Origin: SVTX01 sp045577415
GTDB lineage: Bacteria; Bacillota; Clostridia; Oscillospirales; CAG-272
Assembly: GCA_045577415.1 (NCBI GenBank)
Contig: JAZNII010000135.1
Span: 1-40,706 of the forward strand
DNA: 40,706 bases
Direction: 5' to 3'
The position numbers and the translations under genes were made by a program. Shown here one piece after another: positions 8,311 to 15,590 of the stretch; position 1 is the stretch's first letter; the number at the start of each line of letters is the position of its first letter. The notes beneath the pieces are model-generated. The model made no database searches and was not told the DNA's origin. It was given only the letters and a program-made list of their open reading frames with translations.

Positions 8311-9624
8311 GTGTCACCGAGAGAACTTGCATATAAAGTGTTGAAGAACGCTTTGTCGGGCGCAACTTATTCCAACATCGCCATTGACAACGCGCTGAAG
8401 AAGAACCAACTGTCCGATGCTGACGCAGGGCTGCTCACCGCGATCGTTATGGGCGTGACCGAGCGCAGACTAACGCTCGACTATATTATAGATAAGATGT
8501 CAGAGAGACCCGATAAGGTTGATGTAGACACGAGAATTTTGTTGCAAATGGGCATCTATCAGGTGACCTATCTTGATAGAATACCCGAATACGCTGCGGT
8601 AAACGAGACAGTCGATCTTGCGCCGAGAAGGAGCAGAGGATTTGTCAACGCCGTAATGCGCTCATATCTTCGCAAAAAGAAAAGCGGAGAGTTAAATGAG
8701 CTTTTCCCAAGCGAGGAGAGCGATCCCGTTGAATATCTTTCGGTTTATTATTCATTCCCAAGAGACGTTTGCGAAAGATTTCTTTCGATATACGGCATTG
8801 AGAGGACGAAAAAGATTTTTGAAATATTCAACAAGCCGCCGAAGCTTACTTTGAGGATAAACACATTGAAGATAAGCCGCGCGGATTACGCAAAGCTGCT
8901 TGACGAAAAGGACATCAAATACACCTTGTCCGAGCGACTTGAAAACGCGATTTTGCTTGAAAACATAAGCTTTGCCGCCCTGCCCGGCTTTGACGAGGGT
9001 TACTTTTTCGTTCAGGACGAGGCTTCGCAGATCTGCGTTGAGGCGATCGACGCAAGAGCCGATATGCTTATGATCGACGCCTGCTCCTGTCCCGGTTCAA
9101 AATCCTTCGGGTCGGCGATAAAGATGGATAATAAGGGCAAGATCCTGTCCTTTGACCTCCACGAAAGCAAGCTGAAGCTGATAGACAAAAGCGCGGAGAG
9201 ACTGGGAATTGACGTTATCACCGCCGCCGTCCGCGACGGAAGAACGCTTGACGAAGCTCTTGTGGGACAAGCCGACAGAGTGCTTTGCGATGTACCCTGC
9301 TCGGGTCTTGGAGTTATTGCAAAAAAGCCCGAGATAAGGTACAAGTCCCTTGATGATTTCGCGAGACTTCCCGAAATTCAGTTGGCAATTCTTGAAAATT
9401 GCTCGCGTTACGTGAAAAAGGGCGGAGTTCTGGTCTACTCGACCTGCACCGTCTTGACGGAGGAGAACGAAGGCAACGTGGCGAAATTCCTCCAAAATCA
9501 CCCCGAATTTACTCCCGTTGATTTTACCGTGGGAGACATCAAGAGTGAGCGCGGTATGCTATCCCTCGCCCCCGACAAGCACGGAACAGACGGATTTTTC
9601 GTGGCAAAATTTATAAAGAATTAA
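8311..9624 (+). CDS. rsmB: 16S rRNA (cytosine967-C5)-methyltransferase RsmB
   Basis: A 437-residue SAM-dependent methyltransferase of the Sun/RsmB family. The NusB-like N-terminal domain (about 1-140) includes YAAVNETVDLAP and GFVNAVMR. The Rossmann core follows, with SAM motif I variant DACSCPGSKSFG near residue 252. Motif IV is DVPCSGLGVIAKKPEIR near 328 and motif VI is YSTCTV near 380, with the two catalytic cysteines in PCSG and STCT. The usual CAAPGGKT is CSCPGSKS here. The start codon is GTG at 8311, chosen because a strong AAGGAGG lies 7 bases before it and the family N-terminus (SPRELAYKVL) begins there. rlmN follows 11 bases later. Confidence 0.95.
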   Translation: MSPRELAYKVLKNALSGATYSNIAIDNALKKNQLSDADAGLLTAIVMGVTERRLTLDYIIDKMSERPDKVDVDTRILLQMGIYQVTYLDRIPEYAAVNETVDLAPRRSRGFVNAVMRSYLRKKKSGELNELFPSEESDPVEYLSVYYSFPRDVCERFLSIYGIERTKKIFEIFNKPPKLTLRINTLKISRADYAKLLDEKDIKYTLSERLENAILLENISFAALPGFDEGYFFVQDEASQICVEAIDARADMLMIDACSCPGSKSFGSAIKMDNKGKILSFDLHESKLKLIDKSAERLGIDVITAAVRDGRTLDEALVGQADRVLCDVPCSGLGVIAKKPEIRYKSLDDFARLPEIQLAILENCSRYVKKGGVLVYSTCTVLTEENEGNVAKFLQNHPEFTPVDFTVGDIKSERGMLSLAPDKHGTDGFFVAKFIKN

Positions 9625-9635
9625 GATAGAAACTT

Positions 9636-10685
9636 ATGAAAAACATATTATCATACACGCCCGACGAGCTGAAGGAGCTTATGGTCTCCCTCGGCGAGCC
9701 GTCTTACAGGGCAAAGCAGATATTCACCCAGCTTCACAAGGGAGTTTTGCTCGACGAGATGACCAACGTGGGCAAGGTGACGAAAGAAAAATTACATAAC
9801 GCTGTCGATTGCTCTCTGCCCCTTGTTAAACGCAAGCTTGTCTCTTCGCTTGACGGCACGGTAAAGTACCTTTTCTCTCTTTCCGACGGCAACTGCATCG
9901 AATCCGTCGTTATGAAATACGAGCATGGCTACACTATCTGTGTTTCCTCGCAGGTGGGTTGTCGAATGGGATGCAAATTCTGCGCATCGACGATAGCGGG
10001 CAGAGTCCGTGACCTTGAATCGGGCGAGATATTAGGTCAGATTATCTCGGCACAGAGAGATATGGACATCCGCATATCCAACGTGGTTATGATGGGCATT
10101 GGCGAGCCGCTGGACAATTACGACAACGTTATAAAATTTTTGAATATCGTCAATCTCCCTGACGGCGTGAACATCGGCTACCGTCACATCTCGCTCTCGA
10201 CCTGCGGAGTTGTGCCGAAGATATACGAGCTGGCTGCGCTGAATCTGCCGATCACGCTTTCGGTGTCGCTTCACGCAACCGACGACTCTGTCCGCTCCGA
10301 GATAATGCCTGTCAACAAGGCTTGGGGAGTCGGTGAGCTTCTCGACGCCTGCCGCGACTACTACAAGACCACCGAGCGCCGAATTTCCTTTGAATACACT
10401 CTGATCTCGGGCAAAAACGACACCAAGCAAAACGCTTTGCACCTTGCAAACACCCTTAACTCAAAGCTTCGCAGTCGAACCGAGACTATGCCGATACACG
10501 TCAATCTCATACCCGTAAACGAGGTCACAGAGTCGGGGTTCAAAAGCTCTGACCGTGATGCCGTTAAGCGTTTTGCCGCCGTTCTCGAAGCTCACGGCAT
10601 CAGAGCCACTATCCGCCGAACCCTCGGCTCCGACATCAACGCCTCCTGCGGTCAGCTCCGCCGTGAGGACGCGGGGGATGCGTAG
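9636..10685 (+). CDS. rlmN: 23S rRNA A2503 / tRNA A37 C2-methyltransferase RlmN
   Basis: A 349-residue radical SAM enzyme that methylates C2 of A2503 in 23S rRNA and A37 in some tRNAs. The iron-sulfur cluster motif is CRMGCKFC (near residue 109-116). The SAM-binding GIGEPLDNYDNV lies near 152, and the second catalytic Cys is in DINASCGQLR near the C-terminus, with the substrate-linking Cys as in the family. It follows rsmB by 11 bases, both acting on rRNA. The last residues (EDAGDA) are encoded by a tandem 10-bp repeat whose second unit creates the TAG stop, so the C-terminus appears reshaped by repeat insertion. Only a weak ribosome site is visible, suggesting translational coupling. Confidence 0.96.
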   Translation: MKNILSYTPDELKELMVSLGEPSYRAKQIFTQLHKGVLLDEMTNVGKVTKEKLHNAVDCSLPLVKRKLVSSLDGTVKYLFSLSDGNCIESVVMKYEHGYTICVSSQVGCRMGCKFCASTIAGRVRDLESGEILGQIISAQRDMDIRISNVVMMGIGEPLDNYDNVIKFLNIVNLPDGVNIGYRHISLSTCGVVPKIYELAALNLPITLSVSLHATDDSVRSEIMPVNKAWGVGELLDACRDYYKTTERRISFEYTLISGKNDTKQNALHLANTLNSKLRSRTETMPIHVNLIPVNEVTESGFKSSDRDAVKRFAAVLEAHGIRATIRRTLGSDINASCGQLRREDAGDA

Positions 10686-10707
10686 GGATGCGTAGGACGC
10701 GTTCCCT
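10675..10707 (+). repeat. Tandem 10-bp GGGATGCGTA repeat at the rlmN stop
   Basis: Two exact units (GGGATGCGTA at 10675-10684 and 10685-10694) and a third diverged one (GGACGCGTTC) cover the rlmN stop codon. They match the repeat after priA at 5741-5770 in both period and sequence. Confidence 0.6.
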
Positions 10708-10757
10708 CAACAAATCCCAATAACGCTCCTTACATAAAAACACCTTCAAGGAGCCTT

Positions 10758-11570
10758 ATGAAAACCAAAAATAAAACCACAAAAAACCTCACAATATTCG
10801 CGCTTTTGTCCGTAGCGACCTTTATTTTAACAACCATATCCGCGTTTGTATATCTTTTTCCGAATCTTGGCGGCAAGCGTGAGCTTATTGAGATCCCCTC
10901 GTTTAGAGGGTCGCAATACAACGAAATATCCGCACCCGACAGAATAGATCTTGAGCGCGAGCTTGTCTTTTCGGACGATATACCCGAGGGCGAGATCATC
11001 TCCCAATTTCCTTACGCGGGCGCGAGACGCAAGCTTGCCGAAGGCGAAAAATACACCGTCAAGCTGACGGTCAGCATGGGAAAAGAGACACAAAAGCTCC
11101 CCGATCTTAAAAATTTCAAATACACCGAAGCGGCGGCGGTTTTGCGGTCGATCGGTGCCGAGATCCGCATAGTTTCGGTCTATGACGATGAAACCGAACG
11201 AGATATAGTCCTACGAACCTCACCTGCGGCAGGGGAGAGTATTGAAAGAGGTAAGCAGGTCACGCTTTTTGTCAGCCGAAATCATATCCACGGGTCGGTC
11301 TGCGTCGGCGATTTCTCGGGGCTTCCGCTTGACGTCGCTTGTGCGGAGATCCTGGCGCAAGGGCTTACTTTAGGCGAAATCCTTCAGGACCATTCAACCG
11401 AATTTGCCGCGGGAGAGGTCATTTCCCAGAGTTTAGCACCCCATAGCTATGTGCTGCACCGAACGAAAATAGATATAACCGTCAGCGCGGGACAAAAGAA
11501 AGAAGAATTACACCCATTTCGCAGAGATATAATCAGGGAAAACGGAGAAATAAATGAGTCAGTTGATTAA
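10758..11570 (+). CDS. Membrane-anchored PASTA-domain protein without kinase domain
   Basis: A 270-residue protein with a short basic cytoplasmic start (MKTKNKTTKN), one membrane helix at residues 11-34, and three extracellular PASTA repeats at about 43-104, 109-171 and 180-241. PASTA signs are GEIISQFPYAGA, VLRTSPAAGESIERGKQVTLFVS and GEVISQSLAPHS. PASTA domains bind uncrosslinked peptidoglycan or muropeptides. In Firmicutes the rlmN-rsgA interval normally holds the phosphatase PrpC and kinase PrkC, whose extracellular part is just such PASTA repeats. Here the phosphatase and the entire Ser/Thr kinase domain are missing and the helix is at the N-terminus. It may be a kinase-less cell-wall sensor or decoy. 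AAGGAG lies 5 bases before the ATG, and the stop overlaps rsgA by 17 bases. Confidence 0.85.
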   Translation: MKTKNKTTKNLTIFALLSVATFILTTISAFVYLFPNLGGKRELIEIPSFRGSQYNEISAPDRIDLERELVFSDDIPEGEIISQFPYAGARRKLAEGEKYTVKLTVSMGKETQKLPDLKNFKYTEAAAVLRSIGAEIRIVSVYDDETERDIVLRTSPAAGESIERGKQVTLFVSRNHIHGSVCVGDFSGLPLDVACAEILAQGLTLGEILQDHSTEFAAGEVISQSLAPHSYVLHRTKIDITVSAGQKKEELHPFRRDIIRENGEINESVD

Positions 11571-12474
11571 AGGAAGAATCGTTGCGCTCTTGGGCGGTCT
11601 TTATACCGTCAGAGTCAAGGAAGCAAAGGAATACAGAGAGATCGCCTGCCGAGCAAGGGGGATCTTTCGACATAGCAATATGTCACCGTTAGTCGGAGAC
11701 ATAGTTACGCTTGACCTCTCCGAGGGCGAGGAAAACGCCGTGATCGACGAGATATGCGACCGCAAAAACTCGCTCATCCGTCCGCCTCTTGCAAATCTTG
11801 ACGTGGTTTTCGTCACTATGGCGGCGAAGTCGCCTGCTCCCATGCCCGATATGTGCGACAAGCTGACGGCGATATTGGAACACAACGATATTCAGCCGGT
11901 CATCGTCATCGGAAAGTGCGAGCTTGACAGAGAAAATGCCGCGATCCTGAAGGATACCTACGAAAAGGCGGGATATGACGTTTTCGTCCTTTCCTGCGCC
12001 ACGGACGAGGGAATTGACGAGATAAAGAGATATATCGACACATCGCTCGACGGAAAGATCGCCGCTTTCGCGGGGGCGTCGGGCGTTGGTAAATCCACCT
12101 TGATGAATAAGCTTTTCCCAAACCTCGAGCTTGGTACGGGTGACGTTAGCCGCAAGACGGCGAGGGGAAAGCATACCACGCGCGCGGTCAATCTTTTCCC
12201 CATAAGCGAAAACGCTTTTCTTGCCGATACGCCCGGCTTTTCAATGCTTGATTTTGAAAGGTTTGATTTCTTCGACCTTGAAGATCTGCCGCTCTGCTTC
12301 CCCGAGATAAACGATCGCATAGGCGAGTGCAAGTACACCAAATGCACTCATATCAAGGAGGAGGGCTGCGCCATCGTTGAAGCCGTCAAGCACGGAGAAA
12401 TGGCGAAAACGAGACACGAAAGCTACGTTATGCTCTATGATATTTTGAAGAATAAGCACAAGTGGGACAAATAA
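11554..12474 (+). CDS. rsgA: Ribosome small-subunit maturation GTPase RsgA
   Basis: A 306-residue circularly permuted GTPase that checks late 30S assembly. Order: an OB fold (about 1-65); a G4-position motif GKCELD near 119, where the canonical NKxD is altered; G1 GASGVGKST near 173; G3 DTPGF near 225; and a C-terminal zinc finger with C-x4-C-x-H-x5-C (CKYTKCTHIKEEGC, 258-271). The start at 11554 overlaps the PASTA gene by 17 bases, with GGAG upstream; thiN follows after one base. The neighbourhood matches B. subtilis rsgA (cpgA)-rpe-thiN-spoVM except that rpe is absent. The altered G4 motif (N to G, D to E) might change nucleotide selectivity. Confidence 0.95.
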   Translation: MSQLIKGRIVALLGGLYTVRVKEAKEYREIACRARGIFRHSNMSPLVGDIVTLDLSEGEENAVIDEICDRKNSLIRPPLANLDVVFVTMAAKSPAPMPDMCDKLTAILEHNDIQPVIVIGKCELDRENAAILKDTYEKAGYDVFVLSCATDEGIDEIKRYIDTSLDGKIAAFAGASGVGKSTLMNKLFPNLELGTGDVSRKTARGKHTTRAVNLFPISENAFLADTPGFSMLDFERFDFFDLEDLPLCFPEINDRIGECKYTKCTHIKEEGCAIVEAVKHGEMAKTRHESYVMLYDILKNKHKWDK

Positions 12475-12475
12475 A

Positions 12476-13099
12476 ATGAAAGCGTACATATTTACAGGCG
12501 GTGAGATATTTCACCAATATATAGAGGAACGACCCGAGGAGGGCGATCTCGTAATTTCCGCCGACGCGGGTTACAAAAACGCCAAGCTGATGGGCGTGCA
12601 TACCAATATTCTGATAGGTGACTTCGATTCTCTCGGTCAGATCCCCGAGGACGTTGACGAGATGTTACAAGTCCCCGCCGAAAAAGACCTGACCGACACC
12701 CAGATCGCGGTGGAGACAGCTATAGAGCGGGGAGCCTGCGAGATAATCATTATCGGAAGCACATCGGGAAGATTTGACCATGCACTCTCAACTCTCGCTA
12801 TCCTTGAAAAGTATTGGGAAAAGAGGATACCCATATATATCGTCAACGGACAGAACCGCGTGCGGTATATAAAAAACAGCGGATTTATCGTTGTCCGCAG
12901 TAAATACAAGTATTTTTCGCTGATCGCCGTCGATGAGAAGGTCAAGGGGGTCAGTGTCGAGGGCGCGAAGTATCCCTTGGTGAATAAGACGCTGACCCGA
13001 AACCATCAGTTTGCGGTCTCAAATGAGATAGTCAAAAACGCGGCACTTATTACTGTGAAAAAGGGCGGAATTTTCATAATCGAGACGAGAGATCTCTGA
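12476..13099 (+). CDS. thiN: Thiamine pyrophosphokinase
   Basis: A 207-residue enzyme converting thiamine to thiamine diphosphate with ATP. The N-terminal catalytic domain shows SADAGYKNAKLMG, the acidic metal-binding IGDFDSLGQIPE and EKDLTDTQIAVETAIERG, then GSTSGRFDHALSTL. The C-terminal beta domain (about 135-207) completes the thiamine site. The ATG lies one base after the rsgA stop, so translation is probably coupled. This position, between rsgA and spoVM, is its standard place in Firmicutes. No de novo thiamine genes are nearby, consistent with use of salvaged thiamine, though that is inference. Confidence 0.94.
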   Translation: MKAYIFTGGEIFHQYIEERPEEGDLVISADAGYKNAKLMGVHTNILIGDFDSLGQIPEDVDEMLQVPAEKDLTDTQIAVETAIERGACEIIIIGSTSGRFDHALSTLAILEKYWEKRIPIYIVNGQNRVRYIKNSGFIVVRSKYKYFSLIAVDEKVKGVSVEGAKYPLVNKTLTRNHQFAVSNEIVKNAALITVKKGGIFIIETRDL

Positions 13100-13125
13100 T
13101 CTTTCGGACGGACGGAAGATTTTCT

Positions 13126-13161
13126 GCATATAATGTTGGTGAAAACACTATATGCAGGAGG
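13126..13161 (+). promoter_or_regulatory. spoVM leader: sigma-E-like -10, hairpin and AGGAGG
   Basis: CATATAAT at 13127-13134 matches 7 of 8 positions of the mother-cell sigma-E -10 consensus, but I see no good -35 upstream. The same bases form the left arm of a stem (13126-13137 with 13144-13155, 11 pairs and one mismatch, loop GGTGAA) that ends exactly at the AGGAGG ribosome site (13156-13161). If the promoter is elsewhere, the hairpin would lie in the mRNA and could control access to the ribosome site. Confidence 0.45.
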
Positions 13162-13166
13162 TTTTT

Positions 13167-13256
13167 ATGAAAATAGTTCTTGTTCGTTCACCGTCCTTTC
13201 TTTCCCCCGTTTTGAGAAGAATTTTTGGGATAAAGAAAGAAAAGAGAAAAAGATAA
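13167..13256 (+). CDS. spoVM: Stage V sporulation protein SpoVM (29 residues)
   Basis: A very short gene (ATG 13167, TAA 13254-13256) encoding a 29-residue amphipathic peptide that begins MKIVLVRSPSFLSPVL and ends in a basic KKEKRKR tail. SpoVM inserts shallowly into the convex outer forespore membrane and anchors SpoIVA, the base of the spore coat. The pattern MK-hydrophobic-basic-x-P-x-FL, then a leucine/isoleucine/arginine helix and a GIKKE-type tail, fits clostridial SpoVM; the Pro at residue 9 matches the functionally important P9 of B. subtilis. Position right after thiN is the same as in B. subtilis. A consensus AGGAGG lies 5 bases before the ATG. A longer overlapping frame at 13133-13318 has no such support. 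Confidence 0.88.
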   Translation: MKIVLVRSPSFLSPVLRRIFGIKKEKRKR

Positions 13257-13322
13257 ACCACATCATCAAGATTTATAGAACGGCTTTAACAAAAACTATC
13301 CTTATTAAAAGTTTTTGAAGTT

Positions 13323-13353
13323 CTTAGAAACTTTTTTCCAAAAAGTTTCTAAG
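13323..13353. repeat. Interspersed hairpin repeat, copy 2 (before the YgiQ gene)
   Basis: A 14-bp perfect stem (CTTAGAAACTTTTT at 13323-13336, AAAAAGTTTCTAAG at 13340-13353) is preceded by AGTTTTTGAAGTT and followed by CCGTCGGAGACAA. It shares layout and flanks with copy 1 at 5967-5996, with compensatory stem changes. The GGAG in its right flank serves as the apparent ribosome site of the next gene, 7 bases before its ATG. Confidence 0.65.
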
Positions 13354-13369
13354 CCGTCGGAGACAAAAA

Positions 13370-15379
13370 ATGAAAGAAAAAATGTTTTTTCCCGTAACAC
13401 GGGCAGAAATGGAGGAGCGAGGCTGGGATCAGCCCGATTTTGTATACGTTTGCGGTGACGCCTATGTCGATCACCCGTCCTTTGGCGCGACTATTATCTG
13501 CCGTGTTCTTGAGGACAAGGGCTTCAGAGTGGCATTCCTTGCCCAGCCCGATTATAAGAGCTGTGACGATTTCAAGCGATTTGGTCGTCCGAGACTTGGG
13601 TTCTTAGTCAGTGCGGGAAATATCGACTCAATGGTCGCCCACTACACCGCGGCGAAAAAGAAGCGTACTTACGACTACTATTCGGCGGGCGGCAAGATGG
13701 GTAAGCGCCCCGACCGCGCGACCATCGTCTATTCCAACCGCATCCGCGAGGCGTATGGAGACGTGCCGATAATTTTGGGCGGTCTTGAAGCGTCCTTGCG
13801 CCGTTTTGCCCACTACGATTATTGGGACGACAAGGTTCGCCGCTCGGTGCTGGTAGACAGCCGCGCCGACATACTGACCTACGGCATGGGCGAGAAGATC
13901 CTTGTCCGTCTTGCCGAGCTTCTTGACCGCGGCGTGCCGATAAAGAAGATCCGCGACGTGAGAGGTACGGTCTATCTTGCAAAGCCCGAGGACAAGGTCA
14001 ATTTCCCAGTGGCGGCTACCTTTGATTACAACGAGCTGAAAACAGACAAAAGAAAATATGCCGAGGCATTCGGCGTGCAGTATAAGAATCAGGACAGCAT
14101 CAACGGCAAGGCTATCTGTGAATTGTACGACGGTAAAATGCTGGTTCAAAATCCGCCTATGCCGCCTCTTGAGCGCGAGGAGCTTGACCGCGTTTACAGT
14201 CTGCCTTATATGCGAGCTTATCACCCGATGTACGAAGCAGAGGGCGGTGTTCCCGCAATCGAGGAGGTCAAGTTCTCCTTGACTCATAACCGCGGCTGCT
14301 TCGGAGCTTGTAACTTCTGCGCTCTGGCATTCCATCAAGGCAGAACCGTGCGCTCCAGAAGCATTAAGAGCGTAGTTGAGGAAGCCAAGATAATCGCCGC
14401 GATGCCCGATTTCAAGGGTTACATACACGACGTTGGCGGTCCTACGGCTAATTTCCGCTATCCTTCCTGCGATAAACAGCTTGAAAGCGGAGTTTGTCCT
14501 AACCGCAAGTGCTTGGCACCCACACCCTGCAAGAATCTGAAGGTCGATCATACCGAGTATATAAAATTGATTGAAGAAATCGAGAGGATTCCGAGGGTTA
14601 AGAAGGTATTCGTCCGTTCAGGCATTCGTTTCGATTATCTGATGTGCGACAAGGACGATAGCTTCTTCCGCAAGCTTGTGCGTGACAACGTTTCGGGTCA
14701 GCTCAAGGTCGCTCCCGAGCATTGTTCGTTACCTGTTCTTAAGTGCATGGGCAAACCCGATTTTGCCGTCTATCAAGGATTTCGAAAGAAATTCTTTGAT
14801 ATTACAAAGGAGATCGGCAAGGAGCAGTATCTTGTCCCGTACCTTATGTCAAGCCACCCCGGCTCAACTCTCAACGACGCTATCGAGCTGGCGGTTTGCT
14901 TAAAGCGTGACCACTATGCTCCCGAGCAGGTGCAGGACTATTATCCCACGCCCGGAACTGCGTCCACGGTCATGTATTATACGGGAATAAATCCTCTTGA
15001 CATGAAGCCTGTCTACGTTGCCACCGATTATCACGAAAAGCAGCTTCAGCGCGCGCTTTTGCAGTATAACAGACCGCAGAACGCCGACCTCGTCCGCGAG
15101 GCGCTTACAAAAGCGGGCAGAGAAGACCTTATCGGCTACGGCGAGGACTGTCTCGTCCGTCCCGCAGGCGGAAAGGGACAGAGCTATGCAAAACCTGCGC
15201 CGAAGGGTTCAGGCAAGCCGAAAACCGACGGCAGAAAGACAAATTCTACGCAAAAATCAACTCAAAAAGCGAAAAATAGCGCAAAAAGCACTCAATCGTC
15301 CGATAAAAAGCCTTCAAAACCCACCTATAAAGCAGGTTGGGCGAAGCCGAAGGCTAAAAAAGGTGCTAAGAAGAAATAA
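13370..15379 (+). CDS. YgiQ family radical SAM protein
   Basis: A 669-residue radical SAM enzyme of the YgiQ family (UPF0313), whose reaction is unknown. The N-terminus (FFPVTRAEMEERGWD, YVCGDAYVDHPSFG) and GGLEASLRRFAHYDYWDDKV are characteristic. The iron-sulfur motif is CFGACNFCAL near residue 310 (CxxxCxxC), followed by QGRTVRSRS. The region LYMSSHPGST-like (LMSSHPGST) and DYYPTPGTASTVMYYTG completes the family core. A Lys/Ser/Thr/Gln-rich tail of about 65 residues (from about 605) is low complexity and basic, possibly nucleic-acid binding. The gene follows spoVM and a hairpin repeat, and ends before a strong terminator. No substrate can be inferred from the neighbours. Confidence 0.92.
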   Translation: MKEKMFFPVTRAEMEERGWDQPDFVYVCGDAYVDHPSFGATIICRVLEDKGFRVAFLAQPDYKSCDDFKRFGRPRLGFLVSAGNIDSMVAHYTAAKKKRTYDYYSAGGKMGKRPDRATIVYSNRIREAYGDVPIILGGLEASLRRFAHYDYWDDKVRRSVLVDSRADILTYGMGEKILVRLAELLDRGVPIKKIRDVRGTVYLAKPEDKVNFPVAATFDYNELKTDKRKYAEAFGVQYKNQDSINGKAICELYDGKMLVQNPPMPPLEREELDRVYSLPYMRAYHPMYEAEGGVPAIEEVKFSLTHNRGCFGACNFCALAFHQGRTVRSRSIKSVVEEAKIIAAMPDFKGYIHDVGGPTANFRYPSCDKQLESGVCPNRKCLAPTPCKNLKVDHTEYIKLIEEIERIPRVKKVFVRSGIRFDYLMCDKDDSFFRKLVRDNVSGQLKVAPEHCSLPVLKCMGKPDFAVYQGFRKKFFDITKEIGKEQYLVPYLMSSHPGSTLNDAIELAVCLKRDHYAPEQVQDYYPTPGTASTVMYYTGINPLDMKPVYVATDYHEKQLQRALLQYNRPQNADLVREALTKAGREDLIGYGEDCLVRPAGGKGQSYAKPAPKGSGKPKTDGRKTNSTQKSTQKAKNSAKSTQSSDKKPSKPTYKAGWAKPKAKKGAKKK

Positions 15380-15383
15380 TAAA

Positions 15384-15422
15384 GCAAAAATCAGTTGAGC
15401 CTTAAACTCAACTGATTTTTGC
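15384..15422 (+). terminator. Strong terminator of the YgiQ gene / housekeeping block
   Basis: A 16-bp perfect stem (15384-15399 with 15407-15422) with the 7-nt loop CCTTAAA and T5 at the 3' arm, a few bases after the stop codon. The matching A-tract on the left arm means it could also stop transcription from the opposite strand. Confidence 0.85.
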
Positions 15423-15454
15423 TGATTGATAATTGCAATTTATCTGTTGGTTTG

Positions 15455-15496
15455 ATACTAACTTTTCTTGTCGCTGATGGAAAGAAAAGTTAGTAT
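15455..15496. repeat. Hairpin repeat containing CTTTTCTTGTCGCTGATG, copy 1
   Basis: A 15-bp stem (ATACTAACTTTTCTT at 15455-15469, AAGAAAAGTTAGTAT at 15482-15496) closes a loop starting GTCGCTGATG. The same core TAACTTTTCTTGTCGCTGATG occurs at 31186-31206, and a diverged relative follows spoIIE at 30594-30627. It sits between two convergent terminators, with no gene in it. Confidence 0.6.
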
Positions 15497-15540
15497 TAAG
15501 CTTTACCGATAAATCAAAATTTGAGAAGAACGAAAAAACA

Positions 15541-15570
15541 TAGGGAGAAACCTAAAAAGGTTTCTCCCTA
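15541..15570 (-). terminator. Terminator of the CD1247-like gene
   Basis: A 13-bp stem (15541-15553 with 15558-15570) and 4-nt loop. Read on the minus strand it follows the gene's stop codon by 21 bases and is trailed by ATGTTTTTTCG. Confidence 0.8.
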
Positions 15571-15590
15571 TACTTTAATCAACAATTCAA

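Noticed and set aside
13133..13318. 61-codon frame overlapping spoVM
   Set aside because: It is in a different frame, runs into the hairpin repeat, has no good ribosome site, and the 29-codon SpoVM frame explains the AGGAGG.
13628..14551. Open frame of 307 codons on the minus strand opposite the YgiQ gene
   Set aside because: It is antisense to the conserved radical SAM core and has no recognisable features.
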